DNA of 45,221 nucleotides from Bacteroidaceae bacterium (GTDB lineage Bacteria; Bacteroidota; Bacteroidia; Bacteroidales; Bacteroidaceae): NCBI GenBank assembly GCA_017464345.1, contig JAFUAH010000003.1, positions 1 to 45,221 of the forward strand, read 5' to 3'. Shown piece by piece: positions 22,870 to 31,101 of this stretch (position 1 is its first letter; each line of letters starts with the position of its first letter). The notes under the pieces were generated by a model. It saw only the letters and a program-made list of their open reading frames with translations, ran no database searches and was not told where the DNA came from. The position numbers and the translations under genes were made by a program.

Positions 22870-23618
22870 CACTGACCTACATATTCCATAGTGGCTTCGT
22901 GCTGGAGGGGGAGGAGGCTATCCTCGTCTTCGACTATTGGATGGACCCCAGTGGATGCGTGCCGGTCTTCCTGCGGAGGGGGAAGCCCGTGTATGTGTTC
23001 TCCAGTCACTTCCACGAGGACCACTTCAACCGCGACATATTCGTGTGGCGGCAGTCTTGCGGCGACATCACTTACATCCTCTCGAAGGACATCCTGCGCC
23101 ACAGGCGAGCCCAGCGGGAGGAGGCCGATGTGTGGTTGGCAAAGGGCGGGCGATGGAGCGACGGACACGTATCTGTCACGGCCACGGGCAGCACGGATAG
23201 CGGTGTGTCGTGGATAGTGGAGACAGAGGGTAAGCGCCTGTTCCATGCAGGCGACCTGAACAACTGGTATGCCCGCTTCTTGCCCGATGCCGTGGCAGAG
23301 CAGACGATTTACAGTGAAGAATTCGAGGAAGACATCGACCCCATAGCCCACGAGAAACAATACCTGGGCGAACTAAAAGACGTCCGTAAGGTCACGGACA
23401 GTTTCGACCTCGTCATGTTCCCCATCGACGGGCGCATCGGCAACGGCTACACCCTCGGCGGTCGCCAGTTTCTCGGCCGCTTCCGTGTCGGGCTATTTGT
23501 CCCGATGCACTTTGTCGCCGTCGGCTTCGAGTCCGCTTGGCGCTTCCGCGAGTTTACAGAAGCAAGGCACATCCCCTTTTGGCAAATAAGCAAAGAGGGC
23601 GAAATGATAACTATATGA
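22866..23618 (+). CDS. MBL-fold metallohydrolase
   Basis: 250 residues from ATG 22866, ATGA overlap with the thioesterase. SSHFHEDHFNRDIF is the metal-binding HxHxDH-type motif of the metallo-beta-lactamase fold, LFHAGDLNNWY the central His/Asp segment, and GLFVPMHFV the later metal ligand His. The fold is the short L-ascorbate-6-phosphate-lactonase-like/YvbT-like type, substrate unknown. Cytoplasmic, no signal peptide. Its gene partners suggest a small metabolic or detoxification operon, not a beta-lactamase. Confidence 0.85.
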   Translation: MTLTYIFHSGFVLEGEEAILVFDYWMDPSGCVPVFLRRGKPVYVFSSHFHEDHFNRDIFVWRQSCGDITYILSKDILRHRRAQREEADVWLAKGGRWSDGHVSVTATGSTDSGVSWIVETEGKRLFHAGDLNNWYARFLPDAVAEQTIYSEEFEEDIDPIAHEKQYLGELKDVRKVTDSFDLVMFPIDGRIGNGYTLGGRQFLGRFRVGLFVPMHFVAVGFESAWRFREFTEARHIPFWQISKEGEMITI

Positions 23619-24100
23619 ACAAGGTAAGAATCACGGCCATGCGCCAGACGGTCTATGAGGACTTGATGGCACAATACGAGAATGCGATAGAGCACGCTTG
23701 TGACGTGCGGTTGGGGCAGCAGTGGATATCTGAGGACGGACGGCGACCCGAGGGACTGTGCCCGTCGGCGTGGGAGTCGATGCGCCCATTTGTGGAGTCA
23801 TTGGCGCATGGCGAGGGCAACTTTTTCGCTGACAGGGAGGTGGCGCCGGACGGGACGGTCACGTTCCGCAACGGCTGGATGCAGAACCCCATGAGTGCCA
23901 TGATTAGTTGCAACGACGGTTTCCGCCCCGTGAGTTTCTATCTGGAGTCAGAAAAACCTATCGTTTGCCTGCGACAATCGGGTAATGCTCTTCCGCACGC
24001 AGACCTTCCCGTCGGGCAGGGAGTGCCGCAGCAAGTAGATATCAGAACGGGAATGGTATTAGATGGCCGTTCAACGCACAATGATACTATCCCGATATAG
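23615..24100 (+). CDS. TIGR04076-family protein with unusual C-terminal extension
   Basis: 161 residues from ATG 23615, ATGA overlap with the MBL gene. MNKVRITAMRQTVYEDLMAQ and the middle block (DGTVTFRNGWMQNPMSAMIS, CNDGFRPVSFYLE) are the TIGR04076 family, whose members normally end at the FYLE strand near residue 110. The remaining about 50 residues (SEKPIVCLRQSGNALPHADL ... GMVLDGRSTHNDTIPI) match nothing I recognise and may be translated from deleted or rearranged DNA. Function of the family unknown. Last gene of the operon, followed by the 22-bp array. Confidence 0.72.
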   Translation: MNKVRITAMRQTVYEDLMAQYENAIEHACDVRLGQQWISEDGRRPEGLCPSAWESMRPFVESLAHGEGNFFADREVAPDGTVTFRNGWMQNPMSAMISCNDGFRPVSFYLESEKPIVCLRQSGNALPHADLPVGQGVPQQVDIRTGMVLDGRSTHNDTIPI

Positions 24101-24142
24101 CACAACAGATTAATCACTGACGCTTCAATAACTTATTGATAA

Positions 24143-24266
24143 ATGACAACTATATCTAATATAAAAAATAATTACATTCAATACAAAAGATAACTATCTT
24201 CAATATAAAAGATAACTATCTTATATAAACAAGATAACTATCCTAAATATATAAGACAACTATCTT
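24143..24266. repeat. six palindromic units at exact 22-bp period
   Basis: Cores start at 24143, 24165, 24187, 24209, 24231 and 24253. The four last are AAGATAACTATCTT (twice exact, then AAGATAACTATCCT and AAGACAACTATCTT), a palindrome with AAGATA/TATCTT arms around AC; the first two are decayed copies (ATGACAACTATATC, AAAATAATTACATT). Eight AT-rich bases separate cores. A 22-bp period places every core on the same face of the helix. It ends 55 bases before the HU-like gene. Flanks are AT-rich with no gene from 24101 to 24321. Confidence 0.85.
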
Positions 24267-24321
24267 ATCATAAACCAAACAAAGCATCAAACACAGCAAA
24301 GAAGGAAAGGAGAAAAGACGT

Positions 24322-24810
24322 ATGGCATTGAATTACAGTTTTGTAGTAAGATTGGCAAAGATTAGCGAAAAAGACAAGGGACGCCGCGTATATGCCGCAG
24401 CCCAGAGTACGGGGACAGTGACGACACGCGACATCGCGGCGCACCTGGCATCGCATCAGTCACCCTTCTCCGAAGGCACTATCATCGGTCTGCTGCAGGA
24501 CGCGCAGCGGTGCATCATGGAGCACCTGCTGGCGGGCGACCGCGTAGATTTGGGCGACCTGGGGGCATTCTACACCACCATCGCCAGCCGAGGTGCAGCA
24601 AGCGCGGAGGAGTTCGACGAGTCGTACATCAAGAGCATCAACCTACGCTGGAAGCCCACGCGAAAGATGACAAAGGCCATGCAGCACGTGCCCCTGAAGC
24701 GCGTGCTCAACCGCGCCGAGCAGCGACAGGCAAAAAAGAAGATGGCGGAGATGGTCAATGAAGACATCGCAGCCTCGAAGCAGGAAAAGGAGGGCCAAGA
24801 CTCGGAATAG
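24322..24810 (+). CDS. HU-like DNA-binding protein (HU-HIG type)
   Basis: 162 residues. Residues about 1-125 follow the HU/IHF pattern as used in Bacteroidetes HU-HIG proteins: RRVYAAAQSTGTVTTRDIAA, HLASHQSPFSEGTIIGLLQD, GDRVDLGDLGAFYTTIAS, NLRWKPTRKM. The C-terminal 40 residues are basic and helical (NRAEQRQAKKKMAEMVNED). It should bind and bend DNA without strong sequence choice. It is preceded immediately by the 22-bp palindrome array, which is the obvious candidate control region or binding target. Start ATG 24322 is unambiguous. Confidence 0.85.
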   Translation: MALNYSFVVRLAKISEKDKGRRVYAAAQSTGTVTTRDIAAHLASHQSPFSEGTIIGLLQDAQRCIMEHLLAGDRVDLGDLGAFYTTIASRGAASAEEFDESYIKSINLRWKPTRKMTKAMQHVPLKRVLNRAEQRQAKKKMAEMVNEDIAASKQEKEGQDSE

Positions 24811-24955
24811 CCATCCCTGAAACCGCATCCACAGCCTCTCACGCCCGATTTCTGTGCAGGAGTATCGGTCGTATAGCACCGGCCGCAGGCTGCACATCAG
24901 ACAGGGGAAGGAGTATTTCTGACCAGGATTTGACCGGGATTTGACAAGATATTAT

Positions 24956-24963
24956 TACCTTTG
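24956..24963 (+). promoter_or_regulatory. promoter -7 box of the GH3 relic
   Basis: TACCTTTG upstream of ATG 24998, preceded by two GATTTGAC copies (24928-24935 and 24938-24945 roughly) that may hold the -33 element. It would still transcribe the relic. Confidence 0.45.
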
Positions 24964-24997
24964 TAACAAGGAATGGATAAATAACGCACACCGCAGA

Positions 24998-25440
24998 ATG
25001 AAACGAATCAGTATCTTTGCCGTCGCAATCGTTACGACAATAAGTATGCAAGCACAACGGAGGGCCATCCCCCCCGAGACAAAGGGGTGGAACGACTGGT
25101 CGAGCAGAAGCTGGCCGGGATGACGCTGGACGAAAAAATCGGACAGATGTGCGAACTGACCATCGACGTCATCACGGACGCCTCGGCAGGTGAGGAATTC
25201 CGTCTCGATGAGGCCGCCCTCACGCCAGACGTGCGCCGACTGCGAGCCTTCGAGAAGATCGACCTGAAGCCCGGCGAGACGAAAAGCGTCGCCCTGCGCA
25301 TCGCCGCCCAAGACCTGTCCTTCGTCGGTGCCGACAACCACTGGCGGCTGGAGGCGGGCGACTTTCGCGCCACCGTAGGCACAGAGGCACAGCTCTTCCG
25401 CTGCACCGAAACCAAGCGCTGGGATATGCCGAACAAATAA
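24998..25440 (+). pseudogene. GH3 beta-glucosidase relic: signal peptide, N-terminal tip and C-terminal FnIII-like domain only
   Basis: The ATG at 24998 begins a signal peptide (MKRISIFAVAIVTTISMQAQ). The frame shifts at a C7 run (25069-25075); one more C would give IPPRDKGVERLVEQKLAGMT, the normal start of a GH3 enzyme. LDEKIGQMCELTIDVI then runs to about DEAALTPDV, where it jumps straight to RLRAFEKIDLKPGETKSVAL and DLSFVGADNHWRLEAG, the FnIII-like C-terminal domain, ending TKRWDMPNK. Roughly 600 residues including both catalytic residues are missing, although the join itself keeps frame. So the enzyme cannot function. Confidence 0.82.
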
Positions 25441-25444
25441 AGAA

Positions 25445-25855
25445 TCAGAAGCCTACGCCTACATCCATAACCTTCCAGTCCTGACCACTCCGGCGATGCA
25501 GACTAACACGATAACGCACACTGCCCACACACCCCGGTTGGCCTATGCTATCCATGATTAATGCATCTGTAGCCATAAGCCACACGACGCACGAATCGCC
25601 CATGTCCTCCACATTCAGGGTCTGCACCTGCGGATTATTCTCACTCACCAGTTCCACCTCGGCCTGTGTCAGCTGAGAAGCACGCCAGCGCATCATGTCA
25701 GCCACGTTTGATTCAGCCAGTCGCTCAGCATCCGAAAAGCGACAATCAAGATAGGCCGAGAGGAAGTGCCCGGCCACCTGCTCCGGACCAGAAGGTTTGC
25801 GACAGGCCACGGTCATCTGTAAGAAGAGAATAAACAGAAAGGAGGTCCGACTCAT
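25445..25855 (-). CDS. putative lipoprotein (136 aa)
   Basis: 136 residues. Signal peptide SFLFILFLQMTVAC with Cys18 as lipidation site. The mature part starts VAGHFLSAYLDCRFSDAERL, like the DUF4878 family of small lipoproteins, then EVELVSENNPQVQTLNVEDM, SCVVWLMATDALIMDSIG and SVRYRVSLHRRSGQDWKVMD, an alpha+beta NTF2-like fold. Function unknown. Converges with the GH3 relic (4-base gap) and is divergent from the next gene; a TATCTTTG box near 25889-25882 lies about 30 bases upstream of the start. Confidence 0.75.
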   Translation of the reverse strand: MSRTSFLFILFLQMTVACRKPSGPEQVAGHFLSAYLDCRFSDAERLAESNVADMMRWRASQLTQAEVELVSENNPQVQTLNVEDMGDSCVVWLMATDALIMDSIGQPGCVGSVRYRVSLHRRSGQDWKVMDVGVGF

Positions 25856-25994
25856 GGTAGTTCGTGTTTGTGATTACGATGGCAAAGATACGAAAGAATT
25901 TTCACAAATCTGCCACACAATGCTAATAAAATGGGGAGACATGGCATAGAATTCACAAATATTTCTTATCTTTGTGGTGAAAATAATTAACCCA

Positions 25995-26840
25995 ATGATA
26001 AGATTCCTTAGTTTGGGGAGTGGCAGCAGTGGGAACTGCTACTACCTCAAGACTGAAAAATGTAGTATACTCATAGATGCCGGCATACCCGTCAGGACAA
26101 CGAAGAAGGTGCTCCGCGAATACGGGTTCTCCTTGGAAGCCGTGGACGGCATCTTTATCACCCACGACCACGCCGACCACATCAAGGCCGTTGGCAATTT
26201 GGCTAACGATATGGGTAAACTCATCTATGCCACGGAGAAAGTACACATCGGCATCAACAACAACTATTGTACCACATCGAAGGTGACCGAACCCAGTCGC
26301 CGCTATCTGTACAAAGGGGAAACGTGCCAAGTGGGTGACCTGCTGATTACCCCCTTCGAAGTGTCGCACGACAGCAGTGACTGCGTGGGCTACCGCATCC
26401 AGCAGGACAATCTGACTTTTTGTTTAGCCACCGACGTGGGCGAAGTAACGCCTGCCGTAGCCGAAGCCATCGGACAAGCCAACTATCTGGTACTAGAAGC
26501 CAACCACGACGAGGAAATGCTCCAGCAAGGTCCCTATCCCAATTACCTGAAGGGGCGCATACGTTCCAATCGCGGACACCTTTCCAACCGTCAGTGTGCT
26601 GATGCCCTGGTTACCTACGCCTCCCCCAAGTTGCACCACGTATGGCTCTGCCACTTAAGCGAGGAAAATAATCATCCCGAACTGGCCCGAAAGACGGTGG
26701 AGGCTGTTCTGCGCAATTATGGCATAGTTGTCGGTACGGGTACGGACGACGAATCGAGCAGCAAGGCCGACTTTCAACTGACCGTCCTCAACCGACAGAC
26801 ACCAACCGGCATCTTCGAACTGACCAACAATCCGACATGA
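25995..26840 (+). CDS. WalJ/YycJ-type MBL-fold hydrolase
   Basis: 281 residues from ATG 25995 (MIRFLSLGSGSSGNCYYLKT), with the longer frame upstream rejected. FITHDHADHIKAVGNLA carries the HxHxDH metal motif, VSHDSSDCVGYRI and FCLATDVGEV follow, and HVWLCHLSEENNHPELA ends the fold. These proteins are 5'-to-3' exonuclease-like enzymes related to DNA repair or cell-wall control in Gram-positives; the Bacteroidetes role is less clear. Cytoplasmic. A TATCTTTG box at 25967-25974 gives a short leader. It overlaps the fucosidase start by ATGA. Confidence 0.85.
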   Translation: MIRFLSLGSGSSGNCYYLKTEKCSILIDAGIPVRTTKKVLREYGFSLEAVDGIFITHDHADHIKAVGNLANDMGKLIYATEKVHIGINNNYCTTSKVTEPSRRYLYKGETCQVGDLLITPFEVSHDSSDCVGYRIQQDNLTFCLATDVGEVTPAVAEAIGQANYLVLEANHDEEMLQQGPYPNYLKGRIRSNRGHLSNRQCADALVTYASPKLHHVWLCHLSEENNHPELARKTVEAVLRNYGIVVGTGTDDESSSKADFQLTVLNRQTPTGIFELTNNPT

Positions 26841-28144
26841 CACGTCCCGCCATATCCCGCTTGCTGGCCGTACTGGCCCTTTCATTTTCGTTCATTACCA
26901 CAATCGTGGCTGAGTACTCCCCCACCCCCGAGAACCTGGCCCACCGTGAAGCATTCGCGGGATTTCGCTTCGGCATCTTCCTGCACTGGGGTATCTACAG
27001 TACCTATGCCCAGGGGGAATGGTATCTGAACTATGGCATCGGAAAGGACGAATACGCCAAGGCGGCCGATGCCTTCTACCCTCACCGCTTCGATGCACGC
27101 CAATGGGTCCAGGCCATCAAGTCCTCTGGGGCCCGCTACATCACTTTCACCACCCGCCACCACGACGGGTTCTCGATGTGGGACACGCGACAGTCAGACT
27201 ACAATATCGTCCGCGCCACCCCCTTCCACCGCGACGTGCTGCGCGAACTTTCCGAAGCCTGTCAAGCCGAGGGCATCAGTCTCCACCTTTACTATTCCAT
27301 TCTGGACTGGATACGTCCTGACTATCCCTTGGGGCGTACCGGGTTGCACACCGGACGCATTCCACAGCCCAACTATGACGAATATCTGCGCTTCATGAAA
27401 TTGCAGGTGAGCGAACTGCTTACGCAGTATGGGCCTATTGACGGACTGTGGCTCGACGGATACTGGGACCACGACCAGGACTCCATCCTCTTCGACTGGC
27501 GTATGCCGGAATTCTATGCCTACGCCCACTCTTTCAATCCCTCGCTGCTCATCGGCAACAACCACCACATTGCCCCCCTGGAGGGTGAGGACTTCCAGAT
27601 GTTCGAACGCGACCTGCCAGGCGAAAATAAGGCTGGGCTCTCGGGACAGGCCATCAGCCAGTTGCCACTCGAAATGTGCGAAACGATGAACGGCATGTGG
27701 GGATACAAGGTAAGCGATACCAATTACAAATCGGCTGACAAACTCATTGAATTGTTGGTGCGTGCTGCTGCCAAAGGCAGCAACCTGCTGCTGAACATCG
27801 GTCCCCAGCCCAACGGCGAATTGCCCGCCCAAGCACTCGACCGCTTGCGCGACATCGGCCATTGGATGGACACCTACGGCCCTACCATCTACAACACCCA
27901 AGCCGGCAGCATGGAAGAACAGCCCTGGGGCGTGTCCACGCAGCGGGCCGACAGCCTCTTTCTGCATGTACTCGACCGCACGGTTCAGACAGTGGCCGTC
28001 CCCATGGCACGACGTCCACGTCAGGTTACCCTCTTTCCTTCGGGCGAGCAATTGCCCGCAGCTTATAACAAACGCTCCAAGGTCGTTGTGGTGCAGCTGC
28101 CCAAACACGACGAGCAACCCGATCTCGTGGTGGTGCTTCGCTAG
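26837..28144 (+). CDS. alpha-L-fucosidase, GH29
   Basis: 435 residues with signal peptide (AVLALSFSFITTIVAEYS). The family 29 core is clear: FAGFRFGIFLHWGIYSTYAQ, RYITFTTRHHDGFSMWDTRQ, and GLWLDGYWDHD with nucleophile Asp207. AKGSNLLLNIGPQPNGELP and the C-terminal beta domain follow. A retaining exo-acting fucosidase in the periplasm, releasing fucose from host mucin or plant glycans. Overlaps the MBL hydrolase by four bases, an unrelated partner. Followed by a strong terminator at 28221-28257. Confidence 0.93.
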   Translation: MTRPAISRLLAVLALSFSFITTIVAEYSPTPENLAHREAFAGFRFGIFLHWGIYSTYAQGEWYLNYGIGKDEYAKAADAFYPHRFDARQWVQAIKSSGARYITFTTRHHDGFSMWDTRQSDYNIVRATPFHRDVLRELSEACQAEGISLHLYYSILDWIRPDYPLGRTGLHTGRIPQPNYDEYLRFMKLQVSELLTQYGPIDGLWLDGYWDHDQDSILFDWRMPEFYAYAHSFNPSLLIGNNHHIAPLEGEDFQMFERDLPGENKAGLSGQAISQLPLEMCETMNGMWGYKVSDTNYKSADKLIELLVRAAAKGSNLLLNIGPQPNGELPAQALDRLRDIGHWMDTYGPTIYNTQAGSMEEQPWGVSTQRADSLFLHVLDRTVQTVAVPMARRPRQVTLFPSGEQLPAAYNKRSKVVVVQLPKHDEQPDLVVVLR

Positions 28145-28220
28145 AAAAATATTTAATACCCCTATACTATTTATGCAACCCTATAGGCTGGGGGTAACCA
28201 TCCTCCAGAGTTATACAATC

Positions 28221-28257
28221 ATCCCCCCAAGGATATTATGCAATTCCTTGGGGGGAT
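28221..28257 (+). terminator. terminator after the fucosidase
   Basis: ATCCCCCCAAGGA (28221-28233) and TCCTTGGGGGGAT (28245-28257) are exact complements, followed by TTTCTTAT. A degenerate relative of this block occurs near 39468-39545. Bases 28258-28341 hold no gene. Confidence 0.88.
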
Positions 28258-28341
28258 TTCTTATCGGGGTTCGTCGAAAGGTAAAGAACTTTTACATTTT
28301 ATACATAACAGACTGCGTAGAGTCACCCATCTGCGCAGGGC

Positions 28342-31098
28342 TTACTGCAACTTCCCCGTCACCCACTGCATCTGCTCACCCAGGCCGATGGTATAGCCCT
28401 CGGAACAGAAGACCACGCGATTAAAGGTGTCCGCAATGATAAATATTGGCAGCTGGCCTTGACCGGAGAGTTTCATCTGCATTGCCACCTGGCGGCGGAT
28501 GCTGCCATCGCGGTCGATACCTAGAAGCAGATGTTGGGGCAAGATGCCATAATCCTCTGCACGGAACTTGGCAGCTTCGCCCTCACTCTCAAAGAGGAGC
28601 AGTAAGGGACGTCCCCACTGATTGAACGCTGTAGCCATCTTGGCTATGTCGCGCAAGGCATGATTGGTGGGTTCCTGGCCCATGCCTACGAGACCCACTA
28701 CGAAATAGCCACGGCCCGTCTGACTGAGGATACTGACTTCTCTCCCTGAAGCGGCCCCTAACGGAAGGTAGACCGACTCGGAATCGAAGGAACCTATGAC
28801 ACTGACCTCCGTATCAGTCTGTCGCAATACAAGGGGAAGCGTGGTGGTCTCTCCCTCACGAATGGCAAAAAGGCGATTGGTGGCCAGCACACTGCCATTG
28901 GCCAGACGGGTACCTGTGGTCAGCAGATAAGTGCCCACGTCCAAACGGGCACCGTCGCGGAAGGTTGTAGCCCAACTTGTGCCGCCTCCCATGTCCACCT
29001 GCCCTTCCTCGAAGTTCAGCAGCCGTGTGTATCCATCCGGCATGATGCGTGAGAGGGTAAAGTGGCTGTAGTACTTGGGATTGTCAATGCTGCGTGTCGG
29101 TTCATAAGTCAGTACGAGTAGGCCCTGGGGAGACGTGACCTGCTCAGCAGCCTCGAAATTGACATCCACCCAAGCGTCCCCCGGATTCTCCATAAGGGGG
29201 AGTGTTTCGGCAGTGGACGAAACTTCCGCTACGAGAGGATTTAAGGGAACCTTATATTGCACCTTTCCCGTAACGACATCCTTCCGTGCCTCAATGCCCA
29301 GACTACGTGCCAAATCCACGAAGAATATATCGCGCGAACGACTGTCGGTCAGTCGGGACTGCCAGACGCCCACGGGGGTCTGGGCAATGCGCAGGGCACG
29401 CGTATCAGGGTTGAGACGTATGTGCTCCCTCACCCATTGCACCAATAGTGACGGGTCTTTCCTATAGGCGGAGAGGACGGCCGCCGTGTCTCCGCCCTGT
29501 ACGGCAGAGGCTTGAGACAGGAATTCGCGACACAGATAATGCTTGAAAGGGTGGAGTATCATCTCGTTCTCCACACGCGGGCACAGTTGCTCCCCCGAGG
29601 CCGTAAGATTGTCCTCCAGAATATCGAGGGGCATATCCCGCAAATCCTTATCGGAGAGTGATGAGAGCAGGCGGAAAACTCTGTCCTCCTGAGCACGGTT
29701 CTTTTCTATAAAGGTAAGCAGCGTGGCCCAATTGCCACGGCTCGTAGTCAGGAATGAGGCAAAGCGCGGACTGTATTGCCGGGCCATCCGCTCGGACATG
29801 AAAGTAGCTTCATAGGCCCTTCTGAGCGAGTCTTCATAAGCTAGCCGCCGCTGATTAGCCTGTCTCTGTTCGACCGGGACTTCGGGGATGAGCACCCGCT
29901 CTGCAGGAGGGACAATGTCCATGGCCACTTCAGCAGACGAGATGGCATCTGCCTCACGAAAGGCCAGGACGATGTGTACCTTGCGCTCCCTCCCGAAGGA
30001 TGCTCGGGCATAGCCAAACCTCCCGTTCTTTGATGCCCATACGAGCATGTCGCCCTTTCCAGCCGTAAGAAAGGTGCGTCCGTCGCGACCCGTATATTTC
30101 GTGGCTACGGTGCAAAACTCCGCATAGTTGTATATCTTGAAGTCTACCCGTGCATCACTGACGGGACGCCCCTTCTCATCCGTCACACGGAAGTCGATGC
30201 GAGCACTGCTGCCGTAATTGTTGATGAGATTGATTTCCGTGAAGCACGATGTCCGCAGCATCACCTCCTCCGGTCCCTGATAGTCGCCAAAGGCACGGGT
30301 GTGCATAAGCATGGCACGTGAGGCCGGGGCATTAAACCAACCAAGGTTAAGCACGGGCTCTGGTTCACAGGCCCCGAGGAAGTACCATTGCCCATCGGCC
30401 CAAGCCTCCACCCAGGCATGGTTATCGTCAGTGTGGGCCCAGCGCGGCGTGTAGACCTGACGGGCAGGAATGCCTATACTGCGTAGAGCCGACACGGTAA
30501 AGGTGGATTCCTCGCCACAGCGCCCCAGGGCATTACGAATGCAGGCCAGCGGTGAAAGCGTACGTCCGTCCGAGGGAGCATAGGTGACCCGTTCGTGACA
30601 CCAATGGTTCACCTCCAAGATAGCCTCCTGCATGGACAGGCCACGCACGCGTTCCTTAAGTTCCCGAAAAAAGACGACACGCGACGTATCCAAGGCCTCA
30701 TTGTTTACACGAACAGGCAGGACAAAGTGTCGGAATAGCAGTTCAGGAACAGTCTGCCCCCAAGGCATCTCTGCACGGGCACGAAAACTGGAGCGAACGT
30801 TCTGCAGATGGAAGTCCAAGGGATAGTCGGTGATGTCGGCCAAAGGCATGTAGGCAAAGAGGAAACGCAAGGCTTCAGCCTCTTCGGCATCAGTCAAGAG
30901 GTCTATGCCCTGGGTATACTGATTGCCAATGATGGTTTCCTTCTCCTGATAGGCTTTCATGGCTTTTGCCCGATAGGCGGCATCCGAGATGAAATGAGGA
31001 GCCGTCTGCGCGCAGGCGGAAAACGGACAAAACATGGCCAGCCCCGACAAGCAGATAGGGAACAGGGCTAGGATGAAAAGAGATGACAGAGGTTTCAT
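28342..31098 (-). CDS. large secreted transglutaminase-fold protein
   Basis: 918 residues, signal peptide ending FSACAQ (lipidation of the Cys is not excluded). Residues about 165-245 hold a transglutaminase-like core: Cys194 in LGRCGEESTFTVSALRS, His227 in DDNHAWVEAWADG, then QWYFLGACEPE. An Ig-like beta region (DFRVTDEKGRPVSDARVDFK) follows, then about 500 residues with a second transglutaminase-like or inactive copy (AQTPVGVWQSRLTDSRSRDI, ARSLGIEARKD) and a thioredoxin-like end (WGRPLLLLFESEGEAAKF). A peptidase or amidase role on cell-wall or host protein is possible. Same strand and 3 bases after CutC, so cotranscribed. Confidence 0.85.
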   Translation of the reverse strand: MKPLSSLFILALFPICLSGLAMFCPFSACAQTAPHFISDAAYRAKAMKAYQEKETIIGNQYTQGIDLLTDAEEAEALRFLFAYMPLADITDYPLDFHLQNVRSSFRARAEMPWGQTVPELLFRHFVLPVRVNNEALDTSRVVFFRELKERVRGLSMQEAILEVNHWCHERVTYAPSDGRTLSPLACIRNALGRCGEESTFTVSALRSIGIPARQVYTPRWAHTDDNHAWVEAWADGQWYFLGACEPEPVLNLGWFNAPASRAMLMHTRAFGDYQGPEEVMLRTSCFTEINLINNYGSSARIDFRVTDEKGRPVSDARVDFKIYNYAEFCTVATKYTGRDGRTFLTAGKGDMLVWASKNGRFGYARASFGRERKVHIVLAFREADAISSAEVAMDIVPPAERVLIPEVPVEQRQANQRRLAYEDSLRRAYEATFMSERMARQYSPRFASFLTTSRGNWATLLTFIEKNRAQEDRVFRLLSSLSDKDLRDMPLDILEDNLTASGEQLCPRVENEMILHPFKHYLCREFLSQASAVQGGDTAAVLSAYRKDPSLLVQWVREHIRLNPDTRALRIAQTPVGVWQSRLTDSRSRDIFFVDLARSLGIEARKDVVTGKVQYKVPLNPLVAEVSSTAETLPLMENPGDAWVDVNFEAAEQVTSPQGLLVLTYEPTRSIDNPKYYSHFTLSRIMPDGYTRLLNFEEGQVDMGGGTSWATTFRDGARLDVGTYLLTTGTRLANGSVLATNRLFAIREGETTTLPLVLRQTDTEVSVIGSFDSESVYLPLGAASGREVSILSQTGRGYFVVGLVGMGQEPTNHALRDIAKMATAFNQWGRPLLLLFESEGEAAKFRAEDYGILPQHLLLGIDRDGSIRRQVAMQMKLSGQGQLPIFIIADTFNRVVFCSEGYTIGLGEQMQWVTGKLQ

Positions 31099-31101
31099 AA
31101 A

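Noticed and set aside
22866-23618. True beta-lactamase
   Set aside because: The fold is MBL but there is no signal peptide and the operon context is metabolic; substrate is left open.
27194-28117. 307-residue minus-strand frame inside the fucosidase gene
   Set aside because: Antisense shadow of a GH29 enzyme that has its nucleophile and family segments intact.
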